Positions 48,959-57,757 of a stretch of DNA of 64,000 nucleotides are shown here, in pieces; positions within the stretch are counted from its first letter, which is position 1; each line of letters begins with the position of its first letter. Source of the stretch: Azospirillum soli (lineage in GTDB: Bacteria; Pseudomonadota; Alphaproteobacteria; Azospirillales; Azospirillaceae); the NCBI RefSeq assembly GCF_017876165.1, contig NZ_JAGINQ010000015.1, positions 97,741 through 161,740 of the forward strand. The letters run 5' to 3'. Position numbers and translations under genes: made by a program. The notes under the pieces are model-generated. The model had not been told where the DNA came from. It was given only the letters and a program-made list of their open reading frames with translations, and searched no databases.

Positions 48959-49037
48959 GATAATCCTATTATGGGCGCGCAGAGAGGTCAACCGTCCCCC
49001 TCGCTCGTCTATGGCGGCGGAGGAGACAATCGCCGGT

Positions 49038-50051
49038 TTACCGACGATCCCAGACCTTGGTTTCGATGAAGCGGTTGGCCAGGAAGCGGTAGGTCTGCTT
49101 TTGCAGCTGCTCGGCGGCGGGGGATTTTTCGATGGGAGTGCTGTCCCAGGCTTGCAGCAACTCCTCCCACTCCAGGAGGCGGGCGCGGAGGTCGTCGCGG
49201 ATCTTGCGGATGAAGCGAACCGTCGTGTCGAACGCCTTCAGCGCGCCGACGATCTCGCCGGTCTGGGCGTCGGCCTGTTCGAAGATCGCGTCGTATTCCT
49301 TCAGCGGCTTGCTTAGAAGGCCCTGCATGCGGGCGATCTCGCTGCAAAAGGTGCGGTCCGTCCGGTAGAACTGGCCGAGCTTGGCGAGGCCGGTGCTGAT
49401 GGCACGGATGTGGTTGAAGCGGTCGCGCAGCGCCTCGATGTAGGACAGTTCCTGCGTCAGGTCGTCGATGCGGTCGGTCAGGAACTGTTCGGCGTTGTCG
49501 GTGATGCCCAGCTTGGTCGCGATCTCGGTGAAGGCTGTCTTCAGGCGCTGCTTGGTCTGGGGATCCTCGACGATCTGTTCCAGTTCGTCGGCGTCCACGA
49601 CGATCATCTCGCTGCCGGTGATCCAGGAGACGAGCTGAACCGTCAGGCGCCCCTTGGCGATCAGGCGGTGCTTGTCCTCCACCGACCAGGAGGCGCGTCC
49701 GTCCAGAAGTTCGCCCGGAATCTGCTCACCGGGGCGGATCTGCTTCACGTAGTTCAGGCCCTTCGTCACGACCTCCAGAAGGCGGGCGTCGTGGCTGTCG
49801 TCCGGGATCTGAAAGGATTCCTGCAACGTCACGAAGGGCAGGGCCGCCTTCAGGTCGCCCAGCAGGATGTTCAGGACCGGCTGTTTGCTGCCCGGATCGA
49901 TGCAGAAGAAGGCGCCGGGAAGGCTGAACACCTTGTGCTGGAAATCGAAATGCGTGTCCCGCATGGGGGCCGGCGCTTCGCCCTCCGGCGTCGGAGTCGC
50001 GGCCGGGTCGGCCGGGTCGATGCCGGTGGGGGTGTCGGGGGCGTCGGTCAT
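49038..50051 (-). CDS. uncharacterised coiled-coil protein
   Basis: 337 residues. A Pro/Ala/Glu-rich flexible N-terminus (1-30) is followed by a mixed domain (DFQHKVFSLPGAFFCIDPGS to about 150) and a long helical part (about 180-310) with coiled-coil character (FLTDRIDDLTQELSYIEALR, RTFCSEIARMQGLLSKPLKE). No signal peptide or membrane segment. I do not recognise the family; it could be a structural or scaffold protein. It is separate from the polyamine genes and lacks a strong ribosome site. Confidence 0.8.
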   Translation of the reverse strand: MTDAPDTPTGIDPADPAATPTPEGEAPAPMRDTHFDFQHKVFSLPGAFFCIDPGSKQPVLNILLGDLKAALPFVTLQESFQIPDDSHDARLLEVVTKGLNYVKQIRPGEQIPGELLDGRASWSVEDKHRLIAKGRLTVQLVSWITGSEMIVVDADELEQIVEDPQTKQRLKTAFTEIATKLGITDNAEQFLTDRIDDLTQELSYIEALRDRFNHIRAISTGLAKLGQFYRTDRTFCSEIARMQGLLSKPLKEYDAIFEQADAQTGEIVGALKAFDTTVRFIRKIRDDLRARLLEWEELLQAWDSTPIEKSPAAEQLQKQTYRFLANRFIETKVWDRR

Positions 50052-50170
50052 GGTCGGCGGGCCATTCGGGTTATGTTCGGGGCTGGGTTGTTATCGGTAC
50101 AGACTATGCGTTCGCCGGGGACGGGGGGTGCGGTCCAATGTCGCTCCCCCGCCGGTGAGGCGATTTCACA

Positions 50171-51451
50171 CTACAGCAGATCGCGCAGCCGGAACCAGAG
50201 CATCGCGAGGACAAGCGCCGGCGTGCGGAAGGGCCGTCCGCCGGGGAAGGGCTGGTGCGGCAGGCGGGCGAACACGTCGAAGCGTTCCGCCGTGCCCCGG
50301 ATCGCCTCGGCCATCACGCGGCCCGCCATGCCGGCCAGGGCCACGCCGTGGCCGGAATAGCCGTGGGCGAACAGGGTCGTCGGCGTCAAACGGCCGACCT
50401 GCGGCATGCGGTTGACCGTGATGGCGACGTTGCCGCCCCAGAAATGATCGATGGCCGCGTCGCGCAGCTGCGGGAAGACTGCAAGCATCTTGGACCGCAT
50501 CGTCAGGCGCAGGCCGGGCGGATCCATGCCGGAATAGCTGACTCCGCCACCGAACAGCAGCCGGTGGTCCGACGAGCGGCGGAAATAGTTCAGCACGAAG
50601 TTCATGTCGCTGACCGCGACGTTGGTGGGGAGGAGGGATTTGGCTGTGTCCTCGCCCAGCGATTCGGTGGCGATCAGGTAGGTGGCGACCGGCATGATCA
50701 TGGAGGCGAGGCGAGGGGAGAGCCTGCCCAGGTAAGCATTGCCGGCGAGAACCAGAAAGCGGGCGCGGACCTTCCCCTTGGCGGTCTTGGCGGAAGGATT
50801 GGCGCCGGTGTCGATGGCGGTGACGGGGGACTGCTCGAAGATGCGGACGCCGGCCGCCGTGGCGGCGCGGGCGAGGCCGAGGGCGTAGTTCAGTGGATGC
50901 AGGTGGCCGCTGCCGGAGTCGTGAAGGCCGCCGACGTAGGCGTCGCTGTTGACGTGCTCCCGTACCGTGGCGCGGTCGAGCGTCCGGATGCGGTCGTAGC
51001 CGTAGCGGCCGCGCATCTCGCCGTCCAGATCGGCCACGTCGGCCATATGGCGCGGCTTCACCGCCGCGTAGACGAAGCCCCAGGTCAGGTCGCAGGCGAT
51101 CGCGTGCCGTTCGACGCGGGAGGCGAGGAGGGCCTTGGATTCCTCGCCGAGTTCCCACAGGCGCAGCGCGTCGTCGCGGCCGACCCAGCGTTCGATGGTG
51201 GACATCGGCTTGTTGTAGCCGGTGATGACCTGCCCGCCGTTGCGGCCCGAGGCGCCCCAGCCGACGCGCTGCGCCTCCAGCAGGATCACATCGAAGCCGT
51301 GCTCGGCCAGTTCCAGCGCGGTCATCAGGCCAGTGTAGCCGCCGCCGACCACGCAGACGTCACATGTCTTCTCCCCCTCCAGCGTGGGGTGGGGCGGGTG
51401 CGGAGTCGCGGTGTCGGCGTACCAGGAACGCAGGTAGGAGGGCTTTGGCAT
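50171..51451 (-). CDS. puuB: FAD-dependent gamma-glutamylputrescine oxidase-like enzyme
   Basis: 426 residues of the DAO family. FAD motif CDVCVVGGGYTGLMTALELA (about 30), then GWGASGRNGGQVITGYNKP (about 65), typical of PuuB/OrdL-like oxidases. Ends with TLFAHGYSGHGVALAGMAGR (about 363). In the Puu pathway it oxidises gamma-glutamylputrescine made by PuuA. It is divergent from the glutamine-synthetase-like puuA gene, which supports the putrescine assignment; other amine substrates cannot be excluded. Confidence 0.85.
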   Translation of the reverse strand: MPKPSYLRSWYADTATPHPPHPTLEGEKTCDVCVVGGGYTGLMTALELAEHGFDVILLEAQRVGWGASGRNGGQVITGYNKPMSTIERWVGRDDALRLWELGEESKALLASRVERHAIACDLTWGFVYAAVKPRHMADVADLDGEMRGRYGYDRIRTLDRATVREHVNSDAYVGGLHDSGSGHLHPLNYALGLARAATAAGVRIFEQSPVTAIDTGANPSAKTAKGKVRARFLVLAGNAYLGRLSPRLASMIMPVATYLIATESLGEDTAKSLLPTNVAVSDMNFVLNYFRRSSDHRLLFGGGVSYSGMDPPGLRLTMRSKMLAVFPQLRDAAIDHFWGGNVAITVNRMPQVGRLTPTTLFAHGYSGHGVALAGMAGRVMAEAIRGTAERFDVFARLPHQPFPGGRPFRTPALVLAMLWFRLRDLL

Positions 51452-51488
51452 GGTGCCGAGTTAGGGGGCGGGGGCGGGGGGCGTCAAG

Positions 51489-51512
51489 GCCGCCGATACG
51501 GCCGCCGATACA
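51489..51512. repeat. 12-bp tandem repeat between puuB and puuA
   Basis: GCCGCCGATAC(G/A) occurs twice in direct tandem (51489-51500, 51501-51512) in the divergent spacer. It could be a regulator site, but is short. Confidence 0.35.
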
Positions 51513-51631
51513 GCCATTGGGGCAACCTCCACCTTCCCCTCTGGCGCGATGGGGGGCTTCGGGGTCATAGTGGTGGCGGTTGTTCAACAGCAGGGAGGGG
51601 CTGCCCACCGTCCGGTGCGGTCCATCGTTTC

Positions 51632-52975
51632 ATGGGATTCATGGAAGATTTCATCAAGAAGAACCGCATCACCGAAGTGGAATGCCTCGTGCCCGACATG
51701 TCGGGCATCGCCCGCGGCAAGATCGTGCCGGCCGAGAAGTTCCTGCGCATCCTGCGCGACCGCGGCCTGCGCCTGCCCGAGGCGATCTTCGTCCAGACCG
51801 TGACCGGCGAGTATCCGGACGACGAGGACGTCACGTCGGACGAGAATTCCGACATCTACATGATTCCGGACGAGCGCACGATTCGCTTCGTCCCCTGGTA
51901 CGAGGAGCCGACGGCGCAGGTCATCACCGACTGCGTCTACGCCGACGGCAGCCCGGTCAGCTTCTCGCCCCGGCATGTGCTAAAGCGCGTGCTGTCGCTC
52001 TACGAGGAACGCGGCTGGAAGCCGCTGGTCGCGCCGGAGCTGGAGTTTTTCCTGGTCCAGGTGAACAAGGACCCGGACTATCCGCTGGTGCCGCCGGTCG
52101 GGCGCAACGGGCGCGTCGAGAGTGGGCGGCAGGCCTTCGGCATCGACGCGGTGAACGAGTTCGATCCGATCTTCGAGATGGTCTACGACTTCTGCGAGGC
52201 GCAGGACATCGACATCGACACCCTGACCCACGAGGCCGGGGCCGCGCAGATCGAGATCAATTTCAACCACGGCGAGGCGCTGGAACTGGCCGACCAAGCC
52301 TTTCTGTTCAAGCGCACGGCGCGCGAGGCGGCGCTGCGCCATCAGGTCTACGCGACCTTCATGGCCAAGCCTATGCAGAACGAGCCGGGCAGCGCCATGC
52401 ACATCCACCAGTCCGTGGTGGACGCGGAAAGCGGGAAAAACCTGTTCTCAGAACCGGATGGCAAGGACAGCGCGCTGTTCATGGCGCATGTCGCGGGGCT
52501 TCAGAAATACCTGCCCTACGTCATGCCGCTGCTGGCGCCGAACGTGAACAGCTACCGCCGGCTGGTGCCGAATTCGGACGCGCCGATCAACGTGCATTGG
52601 GGCCGCGACAACCGCACCACCGGCCTGCGCGTGCCGGTCTCGCAGCCGGACGCCCGGCGGGTGGAGAATCGCGTGGCGGGGGCTGACGCCAACCCGTATC
52701 TGGCCATCGCGGCGTCGCTTGCCTGCGGCTACCTCGGCATGGCGCAGGGGCTGGAACCGACGGAGCCGGTGAAGGGATCGGCCTACCGCCTCGCCTTCAC
52801 GCTGCCGCGCCACCAGGGCGACGCGCTGTCGAAGTTCAACAACTGCAAGCCTTTGAAGGAAATCCTGGGCGAGAAGTTCGTGGACGCGGTCACCTGCGTG
52901 AAGGAGGCCGAGTACGAGGCCTATCACCGGGTCATCAGCTCGTGGGAGCGCGAGAACCTGCTGCTGAACGTGTAA
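51632..52975 (+). CDS. puuA: glutamine synthetase family protein, gamma-glutamylputrescine synthetase-like
   Basis: 447 residues of the type I glutamine synthetase fold. Visible: VPDMSGIARGKIVPAEKFLR (about 20), the metal-site TLTHEAGAAQIEINFNHGEA (about 208), NEPGSAMHIHQS (about 250) and the ATP/glutamate loop NRVAGADANPYLAIAASLAC (about 347). The lack of classic GlnA-only features and the position beside puuB, a polyamine transporter and agmatine deiminase suggest gamma-glutamylputrescine synthesis. Start at 51632 is the first ATG; 51641 is possible. Closed downstream by a hairpin near 53008-53033. Confidence 0.85.
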   Translation: MGFMEDFIKKNRITEVECLVPDMSGIARGKIVPAEKFLRILRDRGLRLPEAIFVQTVTGEYPDDEDVTSDENSDIYMIPDERTIRFVPWYEEPTAQVITDCVYADGSPVSFSPRHVLKRVLSLYEERGWKPLVAPELEFFLVQVNKDPDYPLVPPVGRNGRVESGRQAFGIDAVNEFDPIFEMVYDFCEAQDIDIDTLTHEAGAAQIEINFNHGEALELADQAFLFKRTAREAALRHQVYATFMAKPMQNEPGSAMHIHQSVVDAESGKNLFSEPDGKDSALFMAHVAGLQKYLPYVMPLLAPNVNSYRRLVPNSDAPINVHWGRDNRTTGLRVPVSQPDARRVENRVAGADANPYLAIAASLACGYLGMAQGLEPTEPVKGSAYRLAFTLPRHQGDALSKFNNCKPLKEILGEKFVDAVTCVKEAEYEAYHRVISSWERENLLLNV

Positions 52976-53007
52976 CGGCCCGTCCGTTTGCGGATTTCGG
53001 ATGAATA

Positions 53008-53033
53008 CCCGCCGCCTTCGGCATCGCGGCGGG
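53008..53033 (+). terminator. hairpin after puuA
   Basis: CCCGCCGC (53008-53015) and GCGGCGGG (53026-53033) form an 8-bp stem with a ten-base loop, 32 bases past the puuA stop. There is no T-run, so it is a moderate terminator candidate. Confidence 0.4.
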
Positions 53034-53074
53034 CATGTCCGAGTCCCTGATCCTCACATGCTATTGCAGGACAC

Positions 53075-53090
53075 TTGGCGCGAAAATTGC
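53075..53090 (+). promoter_or_regulatory. sigma-54 (RpoN) promoter candidate before the tyrosinase
   Basis: TTGGCGCGAAAATTGC matches the -24/-12 consensus TGGCACG-N4-TTGC with only the A at -22 changed. The invariant GG (53077-53078) and GC (53089-53090) are exactly 10 bases apart. Transcription would begin near 53102, about 140 bases before the tyrosinase ATG. Confidence 0.6.
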
Positions 53091-53243
53091 GCGCATAGGC
53101 ATGCAACTCAAAGAACTTGATGGAGGGTGGTGACGGGATGTCCTGATGGTTGTCTAGGTGGTGAATTTTTCTCTTTATGGCGCTGGATTGCTCGCGGCAT
53201 TATTGCAATTCCAGAAAATTCATACAGCCATAGGGAGAGCCAC

Positions 53244-54620
53244 ATGGATCGCCGCCAGTTCATCGTCGGGGCCGCCGCCATCGGCGCCGCCACGGCCCTG
53301 GTTCCGGCCACCGTCCGCGCCCAGACCGGGCGGGTCCGCCGCAACGTCATGAGCCTGAAGGCCGACGACCCGTTCTTCACGGATTACGCCAAGGCGGTCT
53401 CGGCGATGCACCAGCTCCCGGCCTCCGACCAGCGCAACTGGCGCAATCAGGCGCTGATCCATCTGAACCACTGCCCGCACGGGGCGGTGGATTTCGTCCA
53501 CTGGCACCGCTACTACCTGACCTATTTCGAGCAGATCTGCGGCCAGCTCAGCGGCAATCCGAACTTCGCCTTGCCCTATTGGGACTGGTCCTACGGCACC
53601 GGCAATATCCCGGATCCGTTCTACGACGTGGACGCGCTGAACGTCACCTATTGGAAGGACAAGTCGGACGCCCAGTCGGACAACTGGGGGCCGGACGAGG
53701 TGACGACGATCGGCATCCGGATCCTGCCGAAGGGCCAGGGCGTCCAGAGCGACCCGGTGCGCGGCGGCGCCTTCACCAAGGAGAACCTTCAGAGCATCCT
53801 GGCCTCCACCGACTTCATATCCTTCTGGCAGTCGCTGGAGACCAGCCCGCACAACAACGGCCACGTCGTGGTCGGCGGGAGCACCGGGCACATGGGCGAC
53901 GGCATGTCGCCGCTCGACCCCATCTTCTGGCTGCACCACACGATGGTCGACTACATGTGGGCGTCGTGGCAGGCCAAGGCGACAACGACGCCGGGCCTGG
54001 ACAAGAACTACAGCGGGCAGTTCGTCAACGGCCAAGGCCAGACGGTCACCGGCATCGCCTCCGCCGGGTCGCTGAACTATCCGGGGCTCGGCTACAGCTA
54101 TGAGGGACTGCCCCCGCCGTCGGCGCAGATCGCCCTGGCGGAAGCCCCCCGGCGCGCGACGCTTTCCGCCGCCGCTCCGCTCGCCAGCTCCAGCGACCCG
54201 ACGGTCGTCTCCGCCCCTTACGTCACCACCATCCCGCTGACCAGCGCGCGCTCCCGCACCAGGATGCTGTCGGCACCGGCGACCGCGTCGGGCGGCGGAC
54301 GGGTGCGGGCGGTGATCACGGTGGGCAACGCCCCGACCATCGCGCCGATGCTGATCAACGTCTTCGTCAACAAGCCGGACGCCAACGCCCAGACCCCCAC
54401 CACCGACCCGAGCTTCGCCGGTTCCTTCAGCTTCTTCGGCGGCCACCGGCTGCACGCGGCGCCGCAGGACATCGTGATCGACCTGTCCAGGGCGCTGTCG
54501 CAGGCCACTTCCGCCAACCCGTCGGACGTCAGCCTGCAGCTGGTCCCGGTGATGCTGGAGCCCTACACCGGCGCGCCGCCGACCTTCACGGTGCGCGGCG
54601 TCCGCGTCGTTCAGAGCTGA
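53244..54620 (+). CDS. secreted tyrosinase-family copper enzyme
   Basis: 458 residues with a twin-arginine-type signal (MDRRQFIVGAAAIGAATA, cleaved near VRA-Q). Copper site A contains HLNHCPHGAVDFVHWHRYYL (about 72-91) and site B HNNGHVVVGGSTGHMGDG and SPLDPIFWLHHTMVD (about 205-240). Tyrosinases hydroxylate monophenols and oxidise diphenols to quinones. The C-terminal 140 residues are Ala/Ser/Pro/Thr-rich then beta-like, as in plant-type polyphenol oxidase tails. AGGGAGAG precedes the ATG. A sigma-54 promoter match is upstream and a small secreted protein gene follows. Confidence 0.92.
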   Translation: MDRRQFIVGAAAIGAATALVPATVRAQTGRVRRNVMSLKADDPFFTDYAKAVSAMHQLPASDQRNWRNQALIHLNHCPHGAVDFVHWHRYYLTYFEQICGQLSGNPNFALPYWDWSYGTGNIPDPFYDVDALNVTYWKDKSDAQSDNWGPDEVTTIGIRILPKGQGVQSDPVRGGAFTKENLQSILASTDFISFWQSLETSPHNNGHVVVGGSTGHMGDGMSPLDPIFWLHHTMVDYMWASWQAKATTTPGLDKNYSGQFVNGQGQTVTGIASAGSLNYPGLGYSYEGLPPPSAQIALAEAPRRATLSAAAPLASSSDPTVVSAPYVTTIPLTSARSRTRMLSAPATASGGGRVRAVITVGNAPTIAPMLINVFVNKPDANAQTPTTDPSFAGSFSFFGGHRLHAAPQDIVIDLSRALSQATSANPSDVSLQLVPVMLEPYTGAPPTFTVRGVRVVQS

Positions 54621-54713
54621 CGCACGCGGCCCGGTTGCCATGCCGCTCCGTCGCGCCAATTTCTCTGTCAGGGACTTTTCCTCTCAGCGGTTTGGAACGA
54701 CGGATGGTCGGCC

Positions 54714-55202
54714 ATGGGCAAGAAATCGGCGTGCCTTCCAACGATCGGGGCTTTGTTAACGCTGGCGGCTCTCGGCCTGACGGGAGCCGCCATGCCCCTT
54801 TCCGCCGCCGGCGCGGCGACAGAGGCGCTGGGGACGGTCGGCGCGCACAAGCCGGCCGAGGTTTCGGTGCCCGTGCCGGCGGGCGGGCAGCGCTATTTCC
54901 TGGCCCTCACCGTGGCGCCCACGCGGGTGGAGCGCGGGGAGGGCTATTCCGTGGCGGTCTACGACTCGGCCGCCGGACCGCCCCCCGCCGGAGCGAAGCC
55001 CCTGGCGGTGTTCAGCTTCTTCCCGCCGCCGCAGGTCGGCAAGGCGGTGGAATTCGTCGCTCCGCTGCCCGCCGAGACGGTGGCAGCGCGTGGCGGGAAC
55101 GGCCAACTGGCCCTGACGGTGACGCTGGTTCCCGTGGAGGAAAAAACGAAGCTGGAGAATTCCGCCCTGGAAATCCGCTCGGTCCGCCTCAGGGCGGAAT
55201 AG
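54714..55202 (+). CDS. secreted hypothetical protein next to the tyrosinase
   Basis: 162 residues with a signal peptide (1-37, ending SAAGAA) and a beta-rich mature part (GGQRYFLALTVAPTRVERGE, KAVEFVAPLPAETVAARGGN). It is not recognised by motif. Because it follows the tyrosinase by 93 bases on the same strand and is also exported, it may be an accessory such as a copper-delivery or stabilising partner, but this is only suggested by context. Confidence 0.65.
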   Translation: MGKKSACLPTIGALLTLAALGLTGAAMPLSAAGAATEALGTVGAHKPAEVSVPVPAGGQRYFLALTVAPTRVERGEGYSVAVYDSAAGPPPAGAKPLAVFSFFPPPQVGKAVEFVAPLPAETVAARGGNGQLALTVTLVPVEEKTKLENSALEIRSVRLRAE

Positions 55203-55260
55203 CCTTCGTCCGGCCCCCCATTGACCGCGCGGCATCGTGCTTCGCCGCCCCCGCGAATCG

Positions 55261-55289
55261 TTGACAACCCACCCCTTCGTGGGTGCAAT
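55261..55289 (+). promoter_or_regulatory. potF promoter with an operator-like dyad
   Basis: TTGACA (55261-55266), 17 bases, then TGCAAT (55284-55289): a strong sigma-70-type match. Between and touching the hexamers is ACCCAC-cccttc-GTGGGT (55267-55272 with 55279-55284), an inverted repeat that could bind a repressor. About 90 bases upstream of potF. Confidence 0.6.
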
Positions 55290-55378
55290 AACGCCCGCGC
55301 CGGGGACGCCGTGCGGAGCGCGCCGCACCCCTGCCGAACGACTAAGAAATTCGGCCAAGAAATTCGGGGGCTTACGAC

Positions 55379-56479
55379 ATGAAACGACTCGCTTTCAGCA
55401 TCCTCGGCGCGGTGGCCGCCGTCGCGGTCGCCGCGCCGGCAATGGCCCAGGACAAGAAGCCCGTCAACATCTACATCTGGAACGATTATCTGGGTGAGAC
55501 GACGACCGACGACTTCACCAAGGCCACGGGCTACCCGACGAAGGTCGATCTGTACGACAGCCTGGAACTGCTGGAGCAGAAAGTCACGGTCGGCAAGTCC
55601 GGCTACGACGTGATCGTCCCGACCGCCGAACCGACCCTGTCGCGCCTGATCCAGGCGAAGGTCGTCGCGCCGCTCGACAAGTCGAAGATCCCCAACCTGA
55701 AGAACGTCGATCCGAAGGTGCTAAAGCTGCTGGAGGCGTCCGACCCCGGCAACAAGTTCGCCGTCCCGTATCTGGGCGGCACCGTCGGCATCGCGATCAT
55801 CCCGGAAAAGATCAAGGCCGTCGCCCCCGACGTCCCGCTCGACAGCTGGGACCTGATCTTCAAGCCGGAGGTCGCCAAGAAGGTCGCGTCCTGCGGCATT
55901 ACCGTGATGGATTCGGCGACCGACGTGATCCCGTCGGTTCTGAACTACCTCGGCCTCGATCCGAACTCCGAGAAGAAGGAGGATCTGGAGAAGGTCGAGA
56001 AGACGCTGATGGCGGTGCGCCCGTACATCAAGCAGTTCGTGACCGGCGGCAACATCAACATCCTGGCCGGCGGCGACGCCTGCGTGGTGATGTCCTACAA
56101 CGGCGACGCCATCCAGGGTGCCGCCCGCGCCGAGGAAGCCAAGAACGGCGTGAAGGTCGAGTACGTCACCCCGAAGGAGGGCGTGCAGGTCTGGTGGGAC
56201 ACGCTGGCTGTGCTGGCCGACGCACCGAACAAGGCGGGTGCCTACGAGTACATTAACTTCATTCTGGACCCGGCGAACATCGCGGCCATCTCCAACAAGG
56301 TGAACTACGCCAACGCCGTTCCGGCTTCTCTGGCGACGGTGGACGACGCCGTGAAGTCGAACCCCGCCGTCTTCGTGCCGGAGAACAGCAACGTCAAGCT
56401 GTTCGCCCTGAAGGCGATCAAGCAGTCGACGGAGCGCGCCCGCACGCGCCTGTGGACCAAGGTCAAGACTGGCAAGTAA
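55379..56479 (+). CDS. potF: polyamine ABC transporter substrate-binding protein
   Basis: 366 residues with a signal peptide (MKRLAFSILGAVAAVAVAAP, cleaved before QDKK). The mature protein has VNIYIWNDYLGETTTDDFTK (about 30) and VPYLGGTVGIAIIPEKIK (about 125), close to PotF-type putrescine-binding proteins. It captures putrescine or a related polyamine in the periplasm. First gene of the operon potFGHI; promoter at 55261-55289; a hairpin separates it from potG. Confidence 0.92.
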   Translation: MKRLAFSILGAVAAVAVAAPAMAQDKKPVNIYIWNDYLGETTTDDFTKATGYPTKVDLYDSLELLEQKVTVGKSGYDVIVPTAEPTLSRLIQAKVVAPLDKSKIPNLKNVDPKVLKLLEASDPGNKFAVPYLGGTVGIAIIPEKIKAVAPDVPLDSWDLIFKPEVAKKVASCGITVMDSATDVIPSVLNYLGLDPNSEKKEDLEKVEKTLMAVRPYIKQFVTGGNINILAGGDACVVMSYNGDAIQGAARAEEAKNGVKVEYVTPKEGVQVWWDTLAVLADAPNKAGAYEYINFILDPANIAAISNKVNYANAVPASLATVDDAVKSNPAVFVPENSNVKLFALKAIKQSTERARTRLWTKVKTGK

Positions 56480-56508
56480 GGCCGTCTTAAGAGTCGATGC
56501 GCTACCAG

Positions 56509-56545
56509 CGCCCCGGTCGTTCCCGATGAGGGGGCGGCCGGGGCG
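56509..56545 (+). terminator. intercistronic hairpin between potF and potG
   Basis: CGCCCCGG (56509-56516) and CCGGGGCG (56538-56545) enclose a 21-base loop. No T-run. Such hairpins often stabilise or attenuate so that the binding protein is made in excess over the membrane parts. Confidence 0.5.
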
Positions 56546-56605
56546 TTCCCTTGTCGGAATCCCCTGTCGGATTTCCCCTGTCAGCCGGACTTGAGAAGGA
56601 CACCG

Positions 56606-57757
56606 ATGGCCGTCCAGCCGATCCGCAAGCCCACGCGTCTGGAACCCTGGCAGGACCCGGCCCAGACACCCTATGTGCGCATCGAAAAGGTGACCAAGGC
56701 CTTCGGCGATTTCGTCGCCGTGGACGACGTCAGCCTGTCGATCTACCGGGGGGAGTTCTTCGCCCTTCTGGGCGGCTCCGGCTCCGGCAAGACGACGCTG
56801 CTGCGCATGCTGGCCGGTTTCGAGACGCCGACCGAGGGCAAGATCTACATCGACGGCGTCGATATGGCCGGCATCCCGCCCTATGAGCGGCCGGTCAACA
56901 TGATGTTCCAGTCCTACGCCCTGTTCCCGCACATGAGCGTCGAGCAGAACGTCGCCTTCGGCCTTCGCCAAGATGGCGTGCCCAAGGGCGAAATCCGGGA
57001 ACGGGTGGCGGAGATGCTGGACCTCGTCCAACTCGGCCGCTTCGCCAAGCGCAAGCCGCATCAACTCTCGGGCGGACAGAGGCAACGCGTGGCGCTGGCG
57101 CGCTCGCTGGTCAAGCGGCCGAAGCTGCTGCTGCTGGACGAGCCGCTGGGGGCGCTGGACAAACGGCTGCGCGAGCAGACGCAGTTCGAGCTGGTCAACC
57201 TCCAGGAAAAGCTGGGCGTCACCTTCATCGTGGTCACCCACGACCAGGAGGAGGCGATGACCATGTCGAGCCGAATCGCCGTCATGAACCACGGCGTCAT
57301 CGCCCAGGTCGGCACGCCCACGGAAATCTACGAATACCCGCAGTCGCGCTTCGTCGCGGAGTTTATCGGGTCGGTGAACATGTTCGAAGGCCGCGTGGTC
57401 GAGGACGAGGCCGACCATGTGCTGATCCGGTCGGAGGAGGCGGGCTGCAACCTCTACATCGACCACGGCGTGTCCGGGCCGGAGGGCGCCACGGTGGCGG
57501 TCGCCGTGCGTCCGGAAAAGATCGCGCTGAGCAAGGAGCCGCCGCCGGGCGCCGATGGGCGCAATATGGCGCGCGGCATCGTGCGGGAGATCGCCTACCT
57601 CGGCGACGTGTCCATCTATCTGGTGGAGCTGAACACGGGCAAGACGGTGCGGGTGACCGCGCCGAACCTGACGCGGCGCACCGAGATGCCGATCACCTGG
57701 GACGATTCGGTTTATCTGACGTGGCAGCCCTTCGCCAACGTGGTGCTGACGCAATGA
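56606..57757 (+). CDS. potG: polyamine ABC transporter ATP-binding protein
   Basis: 383 residues. Walker A LLGGSGSGKTTLLR (about 55), signature LSGGQRQRVALARSLVK (about 153), Walker B LLLLDEPLGALDKRLREQ (about 173), then a TOBE-type C-terminal domain (VAVRPEKIALSKE, about 300). It powers polyamine import with PotH and PotI. The ATG at 56606 follows GAGAAGGA; an upstream TTG would add five residues. Its stop overlaps potH (ATGA). Confidence 0.95.
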   Translation: MAVQPIRKPTRLEPWQDPAQTPYVRIEKVTKAFGDFVAVDDVSLSIYRGEFFALLGGSGSGKTTLLRMLAGFETPTEGKIYIDGVDMAGIPPYERPVNMMFQSYALFPHMSVEQNVAFGLRQDGVPKGEIRERVAEMLDLVQLGRFAKRKPHQLSGGQRQRVALARSLVKRPKLLLLDEPLGALDKRLREQTQFELVNLQEKLGVTFIVVTHDQEEAMTMSSRIAVMNHGVIAQVGTPTEIYEYPQSRFVAEFIGSVNMFEGRVVEDEADHVLIRSEEAGCNLYIDHGVSGPEGATVAVAVRPEKIALSKEPPPGADGRNMARGIVREIAYLGDVSIYLVELNTGKTVRVTAPNLTRRTEMPITWDDSVYLTWQPFANVVLTQ

